In this document: in pieces, positions 1 through 8,018 of the stretch
How the letters are laid out: each line of letters starts with the position of its first letter
Position numbering within the stretch: the first letter of the stretch is position 1
DNA from: Gemmatimonadales bacterium
GTDB taxonomy: Bacteria; Gemmatimonadota; Gemmatimonadetes; Gemmatimonadales; GWC2-71-9
Length of the DNA: 64,000 nt
Reading direction: 5' to 3'
Assembly: GCA_041390145.1 (NCBI GenBank)
Contig: JAWKQM010000002.1
Coordinates: forward strand, 310,001-374,000
The notes under the pieces: model-generated
Database searches by the model: none
What the model was told of the DNA's origin: nothing
What the model saw: only the letters and a program-made list of their open reading frames with translations
Translations under genes and position numbers: made by a program

Positions 1-891
1 TCCCTCCTGCTGGTGACCGCGGTGGCCCCCATGTACATCACCGGGCTCGGCGCGCCACCGCTCTCCCTCGTGGGATGTGTGCTGCTCGGCGGCTTCCTGA
101 TGGCCGGCGGTGCCAACGCAATCAACATGTGGTTCGACCAGGACATCGACCACTTCATGTCCCGGACCAAGCTCCGACCCGTCCCATCCGGCCGGGTGGC
201 TCCGCTGGCCGCCCTGGCGTTCGGCATCGGCCTGGGGACGCTGGCCTTTGCCATCCTCTGGCGGTTCGCCAATCCCCTCAGTGCCTGGCTGGCCCTCGGC
301 GGACTCCTGTTCTACGTGCTGGTCTACACCGTCTGGCTGAAACGCTCCACCCCGCAGAACATCGTGATCGGCGGCGCGGCAGGGGCCTTTCCGCCGCTGG
401 TCGGGTACGCCGCCATGGCGGGGCACCTCGACCTGACGGCGCTCTACCTCTTCGCGATCATCTTCTACTGGACCCCGCCCCACTTCTGGGCGCTGGCGCT
501 CCTGAAGAAGGGGGAATACGCCAAGGCGGGCATCCCGATGCTCCCCGTGGTCCGTGGCGAGCGGGAAACCAAGGTGCAGATGCTGATCTACACCCTCATC
601 CTGCTCCCGCTGACGATTCTACCCGCCCTGTTCGGGGCCTTCGGCCTCCTCTACGCGGTCGCCGCGCTGGCCCTCGGCGGCCGGTTCCTCTGGTACAACT
701 TCCAGCTGCTCCGCGAGGACGGGGTCACCCCCACCGCGTGGAAGATGTACAAGTACTCACTCGCATATCTCGCGCTGCTCTTCGTGGCCATGAGCGTGGA
801 CCGCGCCCTTCCCCGTGAGGCGCAGGCCGAGACCCCCCAGGTGCTGATTCTCGACCAGCCGGCCCCCGTGGCCGGCCAGCTGGGCCGGTGA
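1..891 (+). CDS. ctaB: Protoheme IX farnesyltransferase (heme o synthase), 5' truncated
   Basis: Integral membrane prenyltransferase of the UbiA superfamily that attaches a farnesyl group to heme b to make heme o for cytochrome oxidases. The reading frame is open to the window edge, so the N-terminus is missing; the GTG at position 13 lies inside the gene. The first Asp-rich motif is seen in NMWFDQDIDHFMSRT followed by KLRPVPSGRV. The second family signature is YWTPPHFWALAL. Several hydrophobic membrane segments follow. The stop codon overlaps the GTG start of the ABC exporter (GTGA), so the two are probably co-transcribed. The PPHFWAL signature separates CtaB from UbiA and other prenyltransferases. 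Confidence 0.95.
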   Translation, partial: SLLLVTAVAPMYITGLGAPPLSLVGCVLLGGFLMAGGANAINMWFDQDIDHFMSRTKLRPVPSGRVAPLAALAFGIGLGTLAFAILWRFANPLSAWLALGGLLFYVLVYTVWLKRSTPQNIVIGGAAGAFPPLVGYAAMAGHLDLTALYLFAIIFYWTPPHFWALALLKKGEYAKAGIPMLPVVRGERETKVQMLIYTLILLPLTILPALFGAFGLLYAVAALALGGRFLWYNFQLLREDGVTPTAWKMYKYSLAYLALLFVAMSVDRALPREAQAETPQVLILDQPAPVAGQLGR

Positions 892-2702
892 CGACGCCCA
901 TCGCCAAAGCAGCGCGCCGCCGCCTCCCTTCCCCCAAGCAGCTGGCCCGCCTCTGGCCACGAGTCCGGCCCCACCGCCAGGCGTTGATGCTCGCCTCCGT
1001 GGCGCTCCTGCTGAGCGCCGCCATCGGGCTGGCCTTCCCGCTGGTGGTGGGGCGCCTCCTCGACGCCGCCTTCGTGGACCAGAACCGGTCCCTCCTCGAC
1101 CGGGTCGCTCTCGGCTTGACGGGCCTCTTCCTCATCCAGGCGTTCCTGAACTACGGCCAGACCTATCTCCTCAGCGCCACCGGCGAGCGCGCAGTGGCCG
1201 GCCTCCGGGAAGAGCTCTTCGCCAAGCTGCTGGACATGCCCCCGGGGTTCTTCGCCGACCGGAAAACTGGTGAACTGACCAGCCGGCTCACCATCGACAT
1301 CGGGCTCCTGCAGGGCGTCCTGAGCAACCAGATCGCCGAATTCGCCCGCCAGATCCTCGCCCTGGTCGGCGGCATCATCCTCCTGACCTGGATCCAGCCC
1401 CAGCTCACGCTGACGGCGCTGGCCGTCGTCCCGGTGGCGGTCGGCACGGCCCTCTTCTTTGGCCGGCGGCTCCGCCGGATCAGCACCGGCGTGCAGGACA
1501 AGGTGGCCGGCGCCACCTCGGTGGCCGAGGAAGCCTTCAGCCAGATCCGAACCGTGCAGAGCTTCGTGCAGGAGCCGGCGGAGCGGGCCCGGTACGGCGG
1601 GTTGATCGGCGGCGTGGTCCAGGCGGCGCTGGTGCGGGCCCGGGTCCGCGGGGTCTTCTTCGGGGCCATCACCTTCAGCACCTTCACCGGGATCGTCATC
1701 GTCCTCTGGCAGGGGGGGCGGCTGGTACTGGACGGCTCCCTGACGGCCGGCACCCTGGTGAGCTTCCTCCTGCTCACGGTGACCATCGCCGCCTCGGTCG
1801 GTGCCCTCGCCTCCTTCTTCGGGAATTTCCAGGAATCCGTCGGGGCCGCCGAACGGGTGTTTCAACTGCTGGAAGCCCACACCCCGATTGCCGATCCCCC
1901 CGCCCCCACCTCCCTTCCGACGCCGGTGCAGGGGCGGGTCGAGTTCGACAGGGTGTCTTTCCGCTACCTGGACCACCCTGACGCCCCCTGGGCGGTCCGC
2001 GAGGTGAACCTCAGCCTGGCACCCGGCGAGGTGGTCGCCATTGTGGGTCCATCCGGAGCCGGAAAGACGACCCTGATCAGCCTTCTGCCCCGGTTCTGGG
2101 ATGTTGCAGAAGGGAGCATACGGCTGGATGGCATCGACGTGCGGCAGCTCCGGCTCCGGGACCTTCGGGGCGCCATTGGCGTGGTCCCCCAGGAGCCAGC
2201 CCTGTTCAGCGGCACGGTCCGCGAGAATATCGCCTATGCGCGCCCAGATGCCTCTGAGGCTGACGTGGAGCGGGCGGCCCGGGCCGCGCACGCCCACGAG
2301 TTCGTGGAGCGCCTGCCGGACGGTTATGAGACGATCGTGGGGGAGCGCGGGGTCAAGCTCTCTGGCGGGCAACGGCAGCGCATCGCCATCGCCCGCGCGG
2401 TGCTCAAGGACCCCGCCGTCCTGGTGCTCGATGAGGCCACCAGCAGCCTGGACACCGAGAGCGAGCGGCTGGTTGAGGATGTCCTCGAGAAGCTCCTGGT
2501 TGGGCGGAGCACCCTGATCATTGCGCACCGGCTGAGCACCGTGCGCCGGGCCGACCGGCTCGTGGTGCTGGAGCACGGCCGCGTAGTGGAGGAGGGCTCC
2601 CACGCCGACCTGCTCGCGCAGGGCGGGCTCTACGCCCGGCTCTACCAGCGGCAGTTCCGGGACGGCGATGCCGAGTTGGATCGTGCCGCCGTGAACGCAT
2701 GA
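888..2702 (+). CDS. ABC exporter, fused permease and ATPase (MsbA/LmrA type)
   Basis: 604-aa half-transporter with an N-terminal six-helix export domain (about residues 25-310) and a C-terminal nucleotide-binding domain. Walker A is GPSGAGKTT near residue 387, the signature LSGGQRQR is near 491 and Walker B VLVLDEATSSLD near 510, followed by the H-loop IIAHRLST. All ATPase motifs are intact, so it should work as a homodimer. The GTG start is in a GTGA overlap with ctaB. The family exports lipids, drugs or peptides; neither the sequence nor the heme-synthesis neighbour fixes the substrate. Confidence 0.9.
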   Translation: MTTPIAKAARRRLPSPKQLARLWPRVRPHRQALMLASVALLLSAAIGLAFPLVVGRLLDAAFVDQNRSLLDRVALGLTGLFLIQAFLNYGQTYLLSATGERAVAGLREELFAKLLDMPPGFFADRKTGELTSRLTIDIGLLQGVLSNQIAEFARQILALVGGIILLTWIQPQLTLTALAVVPVAVGTALFFGRRLRRISTGVQDKVAGATSVAEEAFSQIRTVQSFVQEPAERARYGGLIGGVVQAALVRARVRGVFFGAITFSTFTGIVIVLWQGGRLVLDGSLTAGTLVSFLLLTVTIAASVGALASFFGNFQESVGAAERVFQLLEAHTPIADPPAPTSLPTPVQGRVEFDRVSFRYLDHPDAPWAVREVNLSLAPGEVVAIVGPSGAGKTTLISLLPRFWDVAEGSIRLDGIDVRQLRLRDLRGAIGVVPQEPALFSGTVRENIAYARPDASEADVERAARAAHAHEFVERLPDGYETIVGERGVKLSGGQRQRIAIARAVLKDPAVLVLDEATSSLDTESERLVEDVLEKLLVGRSTLIIAHRLSTVRRADRLVVLEHGRVVEEGSHADLLAQGGLYARLYQRQFRDGDAELDRAAVNA

Positions 2703-2737
2703 CATCCCCCAGCCACACCCCATAAATCGAGGCAGCG

Positions 2738-4135
2738 ATGAAGTCCCAAGCGGTTCACCATCTGGCCGGCGCCGCGCTCCTGCTGGTGGCCGTGGGATGC
2801 GGGAGTTCCGACACCCAGGGTCCCGACACGCCGCCGTACAGGGGCGCCACGGTACAGGCGATCCCACAGAACGTCCTGGCGGCCGCGGTGCTGGTTCGCG
2901 CCACCGGCTACGACAGCGCCTACATTGAGGCCCAGGCCGGCGCCGGCCCGTCCCAGACGACCCCCGCGGTTGCCTTCGGCGGTGACACCATCGTCCGGGT
3001 CCCGGTCCTCGGGCTGGACACCGCCACCGCCTACACCTTTCGCGTGGTGCTGACGGAGGATGGGGCGGCGGATCATGTGGTGGACTCCCTCCCCTTCACC
3101 AGCGGCTCGCTCCCGGCCTGGATTCCAGCCATGGGGAGCATCGGGACGTCAGGCGAATCAGGCTACGTCGCGCTCTCGCTTCCCGACGGCGCCGTCACAG
3201 TGGATAACGACGGGAAGGTGGTCTGGTACCACTACTCGCCGAACGGCGTCCTCAACTCCTTCCAGGCGCATCCGAGTGGATCCTACACGATCCTCAGCGC
3301 CGCAGGGACGGGGGGGACCGAATTCCTCGTGCTGAATGTGCTGGGAGAACAGACAGGGACACTGGCATGCGTCGGGCGCCCCACCCGATTTCACGACCTG
3401 CTGGTCGGGGTCGATGGGGACGTCTGGATCCTCTGCGACGAAACCCGCGTCATGGACCTGTCGGGCGTCGGGGGAAATCCCGCTGCATCGGTGACCGCTA
3501 CGGTCGTCCAGCACGTGGACGCCGATGGCACGCTGCTCTGGGAGTGGAACGCGTTCGATCACTTCGACATCACTGATCAGCCATCTGCCGACCGATCGGG
3601 GCCGAACGTGAACTTCACTCATGGAAACGGCATCGGGTTCGACACTGACGGTAACCTGCTCCTCGGGTTCCGGAGCTTAAGCGAAGTGACGAAGGTGGAC
3701 CGCTCCACCGGGGCAGTGATCTGGCGCCTGGGAGGGCTCCGGAACGAATTTACCATCCTGAACGATCCCAAGGGGACGTTTGAACGCCAGCACGGCGTGC
3801 GGGCGGCCGGAGCTGGAACGATCCAACTGCTCGACAACGGCCTGCAAGCGCCAAGCCGCCTGGTGCGGTACCGCCTGAACGGCACGAACCACACCGCGGA
3901 CATGGAGTGGGCGTTCATCGATTCGCCGACGACCTGGACGTTGGTGGGGGGAACAACCCAGTTTCATCCGGACGGCCACGCCACGGTGTCATTCGGACGT
4001 GCGGGGCGAGTGATCGAGGTAGACCAGCACGGTCTCCGCATTTGGGAGCTGACGGGGCTCGACGGTGTCTACGTGTTCCGTGCCCAGCGCCTGGGCTCGC
4101 TGTACGCAGCCGGCAGGAACGAGCCGACGCGGTAG
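2738..4135 (+). CDS. Arylsulfotransferase (ASST)-like lipoprotein
   Basis: 465-aa exported protein with a lipobox ending at Cys21 (VAVGC) after a hydrophobic N-terminus. The body has repeated beta-propeller-like segments typical of ASST-type proteins: VTVDNDGKVVWYH, FTHGNGIGFDTDGNLLLGFR, VDRSTGAVIWRLGG and RQHGVRA. Known ASST enzymes move sulfate between phenols through a sulfo-histidine; His residues in FTHGNG and RQHGVR are candidates, but activity is inferred. The ATG has a purine-rich site (GAGGCAG) just upstream. Only 35 bp separate it from the ABC exporter, so read-through is possible. It ends at a strong bidirectional terminator. Confidence 0.72.
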   Translation: MKSQAVHHLAGAALLLVAVGCGSSDTQGPDTPPYRGATVQAIPQNVLAAAVLVRATGYDSAYIEAQAGAGPSQTTPAVAFGGDTIVRVPVLGLDTATAYTFRVVLTEDGAADHVVDSLPFTSGSLPAWIPAMGSIGTSGESGYVALSLPDGAVTVDNDGKVVWYHYSPNGVLNSFQAHPSGSYTILSAAGTGGTEFLVLNVLGEQTGTLACVGRPTRFHDLLVGVDGDVWILCDETRVMDLSGVGGNPAASVTATVVQHVDADGTLLWEWNAFDHFDITDQPSADRSGPNVNFTHGNGIGFDTDGNLLLGFRSLSEVTKVDRSTGAVIWRLGGLRNEFTILNDPKGTFERQHGVRAAGAGTIQLLDNGLQAPSRLVRYRLNGTNHTADMEWAFIDSPTTWTLVGGTTQFHPDGHATVSFGRAGRVIEVDQHGLRIWELTGLDGVYVFRAQRLGSLYAAGRNEPTR

Positions 4136-4157
4136 GCCACGGGCGCGAGCAAACGAA

Positions 4158-4185
4158 ACGCCCCCTGCCAACCGGCAGGGGGCGT
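4158..4185. terminator. Bidirectional terminator between convergent genes
   Basis: A perfect 12-bp stem (ACGCCCCCTGCC pairing with GGCAGGGGGCGT) with a 4-nt AACC loop. It sits in the 74-bp gap between the ASST-like gene (+) and the Ig-like lipoprotein gene (-). There is no long T-tract on either side, but stem strength and location support termination in both directions. Confidence 0.8.
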
Positions 4186-4209
4186 CTCACATCCCAGCGG
4201 CGGTTCAGC

Positions 4210-5259
4210 CTACGGATTGGGTTCCGTGGTAATGGTGAACTTGTACCAGGCACCCGGGTCCCCGTCGTAAATGTCAGCGACGAAGTAGTAGGTGCCGGGA
4301 GCGAGGGTGACCGTCGACTCTTCCGGCGCCGCGCCCGTGCAGGCGTCACAATTGATGACGTTGATCGCGCTGTCGACCCAGAGCTGGTCGATGTCGGCGT
4401 CGTGATCTGCCCAGTCGGTGTTGACCGTGATCGTGGTCGTGTCGGTCAGCACGATCTTGTAGAACTGGTCGACAGCGGCCGGGATGTCGTAGAAGGCAAG
4501 CGTGTCGCCGATCGCCGGAAGCGTGATCAGCGGCGCCGTGTTCGGATCATCGGTTCCGATGAAGGTCGAGGCGTTGGTCGCGATGATCGTGTCGCTGGTG
4601 GACAGCGACAACGTGACGCCCGGGGCATAGTCCGGCGTGATGCCAACCACCCTGATCGGCGCGGAGGTGCCCGGCGCAACCAGGAGGGTTGCGGAACTGC
4701 CGTCCGCCGCCTGCGAAACGACGATCGGCGCCCCCGCCCCGGTGGCGGAATAGGTCGCACCGGCCTGGAGCGAGAGCCCAGCCGGCATGGTCAGCACCAG
4801 TTCCTGGCCGATATCCGGCGTGGTGGTGTTGAACGTGGCCGGGAGAACGGCGTGGATGACCGTGACGGGAATGGTCAGCGACTTGCCGCTCGCCGAAATG
4901 ACGAAGGAACCGCTGCTCGGGATCAGGCCGGTGATGGTGGCCCGAAGCTCCGTCTGCTCGCTCGGCAACGTGAGCGACCCGTCCGGGTTGTAGACCGGCC
5001 GGAAGGTGGAATCGATGGCCACATTGAACCCGGCCGGGGTGGCGCCCACGCTCCAGGTGGTGGGGATCTGGCCGGTATTGTCGTCGAGCAGCTGGAAGGA
5101 AATCAGCTGGGTCGAGCCCGCGCTGACGAAGACGATGCCGGGCAGCGCCACAATCTTGTCTGGCGTTCCGGGGGATCCGGATGTGGGATCGCCACCAGTG
5201 CATGACAAGACCCCAACACAGGCGGCGAGCACGACCGAACCACGAATCAAACGTGTCAT
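4210..5259 (-). CDS. Secreted lipoprotein with Ig-like and pre-peptidase-like C-terminal regions
   Basis: 349-aa protein. The start at 5259 is chosen because MTRLIRGSVVLAACVGVLSC gives a signal peptide with a lipobox Cys at residue 20, and a GAGG site lies upstream; a frame extending to 5388 would place an unrelated stretch ahead of it. The middle contains beta-rich, Ser/Thr-rich segments. The last ~100 residues (YKIVLTDTTTITVNTDW, DHDADIDQLWV, LAPGTYYFVADIYDGD) resemble bacterial pre-peptidase C-terminal (PPC) domains that accompany secreted enzymes. No catalytic motif is visible. It is the last gene of the TonB receptor/T9SS-type block; a cell-surface binding or accessory role is inferred. 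Confidence 0.7.
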   Translation of the reverse strand: MTRLIRGSVVLAACVGVLSCTGGDPTSGSPGTPDKIVALPGIVFVSAGSTQLISFQLLDDNTGQIPTTWSVGATPAGFNVAIDSTFRPVYNPDGSLTLPSEQTELRATITGLIPSSGSFVISASGKSLTIPVTVIHAVLPATFNTTTPDIGQELVLTMPAGLSLQAGATYSATGAGAPIVVSQAADGSSATLLVAPGTSAPIRVVGITPDYAPGVTLSLSTSDTIIATNASTFIGTDDPNTAPLITLPAIGDTLAFYDIPAAVDQFYKIVLTDTTTITVNTDWADHDADIDQLWVDSAINVINCDACTGAAPEESTVTLAPGTYYFVADIYDGDPGAWYKFTITTEPNP

Positions 5260-5286
5260 ACTTGTACCTCGTTCTCGGAAGACGGT

Positions 5287-5303
5287 GGAAAGCGGCTCTT
5301 TCC
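5287..5303 (-). other. Intercistronic hairpin
   Basis: An inverted repeat GGAAAG/CTTTCC with a 5-nt loop in the 86-bp gap between the GWxTD gene and the downstream lipoprotein gene. It is one of three hairpins found at cistron junctions of this block and could be a processing or attenuation element. Confidence 0.4.
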
Positions 5304-5345
5304 GGCGTCCTGCAGTGAAACTCCTTTGAAAACTACCGCACTCGG

Positions 5346-6785
5346 TTACTGGACGCCCGATGTCGGGAAGAAATTCACGCCCAGCCATCGCCCCACGTCG
5401 ATCACTCCATCGGCGGTCAGGATGTCCTGCCAGTCCGGTCGGGAGACCTCGGTGAGGTCGTTTGAGTAAATCAACTGGAACTCGCCCAGATTGTTCCGGT
5501 CAACAAAGATGAAATACCGGTCCTTCTGCTGCGTGTAACGCCAGACCTGGTAGGGCGGTGCCTTGCCCACCGAGACCCGGTCGAGATACTCGTCGTAGGG
5601 TCCGTACTTCGCGTAGATCCGGCCCCGGTCGGTGCGCCATCCCGGCGTGGTGCGTCGGCCGCCGATCTTGAACTGCTGGTTGGCGTAGGCAACGGCCTCG
5701 TAAAAATTCTCGCGGGTCTCGTTCCGTGCCACCCCGGGAGTCAAATCCCGGCGGGTCCAGAACTCCGTGAGCCACCGCCGCTTCGCATCAACGCTCAGGT
5801 CCTTGTACAAGTTCATCCCATCGGCCGGCGTCGCGAGGTAGAGCAGCGGTCCCTGGGCGCTATCCAGCTGCGCCTCGTTCATGGCGCCGAAGTAGCCGGC
5901 ATCGGTCCGTTGTTCCTGTTCGACCCTCGCTGCTTCCTTGGCGAGCGTCTCCTCGAGGTTCGCCATGGTGAACGGCTGTGACCGCTCCGATGTGACTCCT
6001 TCCAGGGTGACCGACACCGCCATGGTGTATTGCCCCTCGGGCAACCCCGTCAGGTCCAACTGGCCCTTCAGCACTCCCCCCCCGGCCGGCACACTGACCG
6101 CCGCCGATGGTGTCTTCAGGAGCGTCTTCCCGCTGGAGTCGCGAATGGCGGCCGACAGCGTGCCGTTTCCGGCCTGTTCACTGTACGCCTCGATCAGGTA
6201 GTAGGCCTGGCTCTGGAGCGGGGTCAGGTGGAGCTCCACCGCGCCGGTCACCAGCAAATTTCCGATCCGCAACTCCCCGGGCTTGGGCACCGTGTCATTC
6301 GGCGCTGCCGCCCGGATTTCCGGGGAGAGCAGCAGGTCTGACACCGGCGGGGGTGACCGAAATCCTTCGACAGCGGTCGTCGCGAACGCCTTCCACCCCG
6401 TTACGCTGTCCTCCACGGTCACGTCGAGCACATATGAGCCGGGCAAGACAGGAAACTCCAGCATTTCAAGCCCCAACACTCCCGGTACCGCGTACGACAT
6501 CGGGATATGGTTGGTCCATCCCTCCTGCAACAGCCCGAGTCCGGTGGAATCGGACACCTTCACGGTCACGAAGTAGGTGACCTGGTCACTGGTTCCGCTG
6601 CCCCCGGCGTTGGCAAAGCCAACGTAGGGGATCTGCACAAACGCCTTGACCAGCGTCTGGCGGCTCTCCGCCCGGTAGAACCGGACCGCTCGAACCGCCA
6701 TGACATCGTCCGTTTGCCGCTGCCCCATCGGGGTCGGGGCGACCAGGACACCGGCCGCGAGGGCCAGCGGGAACCAACGAACCAT
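5346..6785 (-). CDS. GWxTD domain-containing secreted protein
   Basis: 479-aa exported protein with an N-terminal signal segment (MVRWFPLALAAGVLVA). The start at 6785 is preferred over a frame 15 codons longer because AGGAG lies eight bases upstream. The C-terminal third carries the family hallmark GWRTDRGRIYAKYG, followed by VWRYTQQKDRYFIFVD. Ahead of it, FWTRRDLTP and the N-terminal beta-rich region match the usual architecture. GWxTD proteins have no established biochemical function; they are found in several diderm phyla, often near outer-membrane proteins. Here the gene lies 50 bp downstream of the PorV/PorQ-family gene, so a shared surface or secretion role is inferred. Confidence 0.85.
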   Translation of the reverse strand: MVRWFPLALAAGVLVAPTPMGQRQTDDVMAVRAVRFYRAESRQTLVKAFVQIPYVGFANAGGSGTSDQVTYFVTVKVSDSTGLGLLQEGWTNHIPMSYAVPGVLGLEMLEFPVLPGSYVLDVTVEDSVTGWKAFATTAVEGFRSPPPVSDLLLSPEIRAAAPNDTVPKPGELRIGNLLVTGAVELHLTPLQSQAYYLIEAYSEQAGNGTLSAAIRDSSGKTLLKTPSAAVSVPAGGGVLKGQLDLTGLPEGQYTMAVSVTLEGVTSERSQPFTMANLEETLAKEAARVEQEQRTDAGYFGAMNEAQLDSAQGPLLYLATPADGMNLYKDLSVDAKRRWLTEFWTRRDLTPGVARNETRENFYEAVAYANQQFKIGGRRTTPGWRTDRGRIYAKYGPYDEYLDRVSVGKAPPYQVWRYTQQKDRYFIFVDRNNLGEFQLIYSNDLTEVSRPDWQDILTADGVIDVGRWLGVNFFPTSGVQ

Positions 6786-6835
6786 TGTGCTCCTGGGCGG
6801 CAACGACCGTGGCCGCTGCCGTCGCATCACGCCGA

Positions 6836-7957
6836 TTACCAGCCGATGCTGAACGTGAAGAAGTTAGTCGAGCCAAGAATGCCCATGTACTTCCAGGCAT
6901 AGTCAAAGCCCAGATTGAACGATTCGGTCGTGTAGCTCAGCCCGCCACCGAACGCGGTGCCCTGGTAGCTCTGCTCTTCGTTGAGCTGGCTCCCCGTGAC
7001 GTCCTGGCCCGAGTTGGCCGAGGCGTAGCTGTAGCTGCCACGGACCGCGCCATTGAAGTTGCTGCCACCCATCTGCGGGAAGGCGAACTCGGTGCCGAAG
7101 ACGTAGCCAGCGCTCGTGTTGTTCGGCTGGTTGAAGTCGGCGATGACGGTCCACCGGGTGTTCTCCTTGGCGATGATGTCGTACGCCACGGCCACGGTAA
7201 AGGTGGTCGGCAGGGAGAACGCCTTGCTCCGGTACTGACCGGGCTGCGGGTTGTTCGGCACGGGATCTTCACCTGGCACCGGCGTCCGCGGGACGCCCAC
7301 GTTGAGCGCGTCGCCGCTGTAGCTGAGGTTGGTGCCGAGGTTCTGGATGACGAAGGAGAACTTGACCGGGTGGTTGTTCAGCGCCGAGTGGAAGTTGGTG
7401 CCGAAGTCCACCGCGAAGGCGCTCCCGCTCACTTCACCGAGCTGGTCGAACACGCCCTTGGCGGTGATACCCGCCGAGAACCGGTCCGAGAAATTCTCGG
7501 CGTAGGTGAGGCCGAGGTACGATTCGCTGACGGAATAGACGCCGCCGGTGCCGTCCGGCAGTTCGACGGTGTATTCCGGCTGGTCCTTGAACCCGAAGGT
7601 CCCGAGGTGGAGACCGACCGCCCGGGCGCCGCCCGAGAACGGGAAGGCCATGCCGCCCCAGCTGTACGTGGTGTTGGCCACGTACGAGTAGGTCGAGATG
7701 AGGACCCCGGGGCTTTCCATCAATGCCACGCCGGCGGGGTTGTAGTAGAGAGCCGAAACGTCGTTGGCGATGGCCTGAAAGGCGTTGCCGAGGGCGGCGC
7801 CGCGGGCACTGGCGCCGAGGAGAAGAAACTCTCCCGACGTCGTACCATAGGGCGTGTTGTCTGCATTGATCTCGGATGCCTGGGCCGCGAGGGCCACGGG
7901 CAACCCGCCGACCAGCAGCGCCGCCAGGGCCAACCCATGCGCAGTGTGCCGCTTCAT
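6836..7957 (-). CDS. PorV/PorQ-family outer-membrane beta-barrel protein
   Basis: 373-aa protein with a cleavable signal peptide (MKRHTAHGLALAALLVGG...ALAAQA). The conserved opening block FLLLGASARGAALGNAFQAI followed by ANDVSALYYNPAGVALM is the hallmark of PorV/PorQ/UPF0164 proteins. The rest alternates short amphipathic strands and loops, ending in an aromatic-rich TFSIGW strand that fits outer-membrane insertion. In Bacteroidota, PorV shuttles T9SS cargo from the translocon to the attachment complex. Here it is directly downstream of a gene for a protein with a T9SS-like sorting domain, which makes a cognate shuttle role plausible but unproven. AGGAGA supports the ATG. Confidence 0.85.
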   Translation of the reverse strand: MKRHTAHGLALAALLVGGLPVALAAQASEINADNTPYGTTSGEFLLLGASARGAALGNAFQAIANDVSALYYNPAGVALMESPGVLISTYSYVANTTYSWGGMAFPFSGGARAVGLHLGTFGFKDQPEYTVELPDGTGGVYSVSESYLGLTYAENFSDRFSAGITAKGVFDQLGEVSGSAFAVDFGTNFHSALNNHPVKFSFVIQNLGTNLSYSGDALNVGVPRTPVPGEDPVPNNPQPGQYRSKAFSLPTTFTVAVAYDIIAKENTRWTVIADFNQPNNTSAGYVFGTEFAFPQMGGSNFNGAVRGSYSYASANSGQDVTGSQLNEEQSYQGTAFGGGLSYTTESFNLGFDYAWKYMGILGSTNFFTFSIGW

Positions 7958-7984
7958 AAGTATTCTGTCTCCTGGATGCGGGAT

Positions 7985-8007
7985 GTGGGGGGAAGTGTTC
8001 CCCCCAC
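7985..8007 (-). other. Intercistronic hairpin, 10-bp perfect stem
   Basis: GTGGGGGGAA pairs perfectly with TTCCCCCCAC around a 3-nt loop. It lies between the stop of the 1319-aa secreted-protein gene and the start of the PorV/PorQ-family gene. There is no U-tract in the minus-strand direction, so mRNA stabilisation or partial attenuation is more likely than full termination. Confidence 0.55.
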
Positions 8008-8018
8008 CCCCGGCGTGG

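Noticed and set aside
651..2867. A 738-codon minus-strand open frame opposite ctaB and the ABC exporter
   Set aside because: It crosses two genes with intact functional motifs on the other strand and reads as Gly/Glu/His-rich shadow text.
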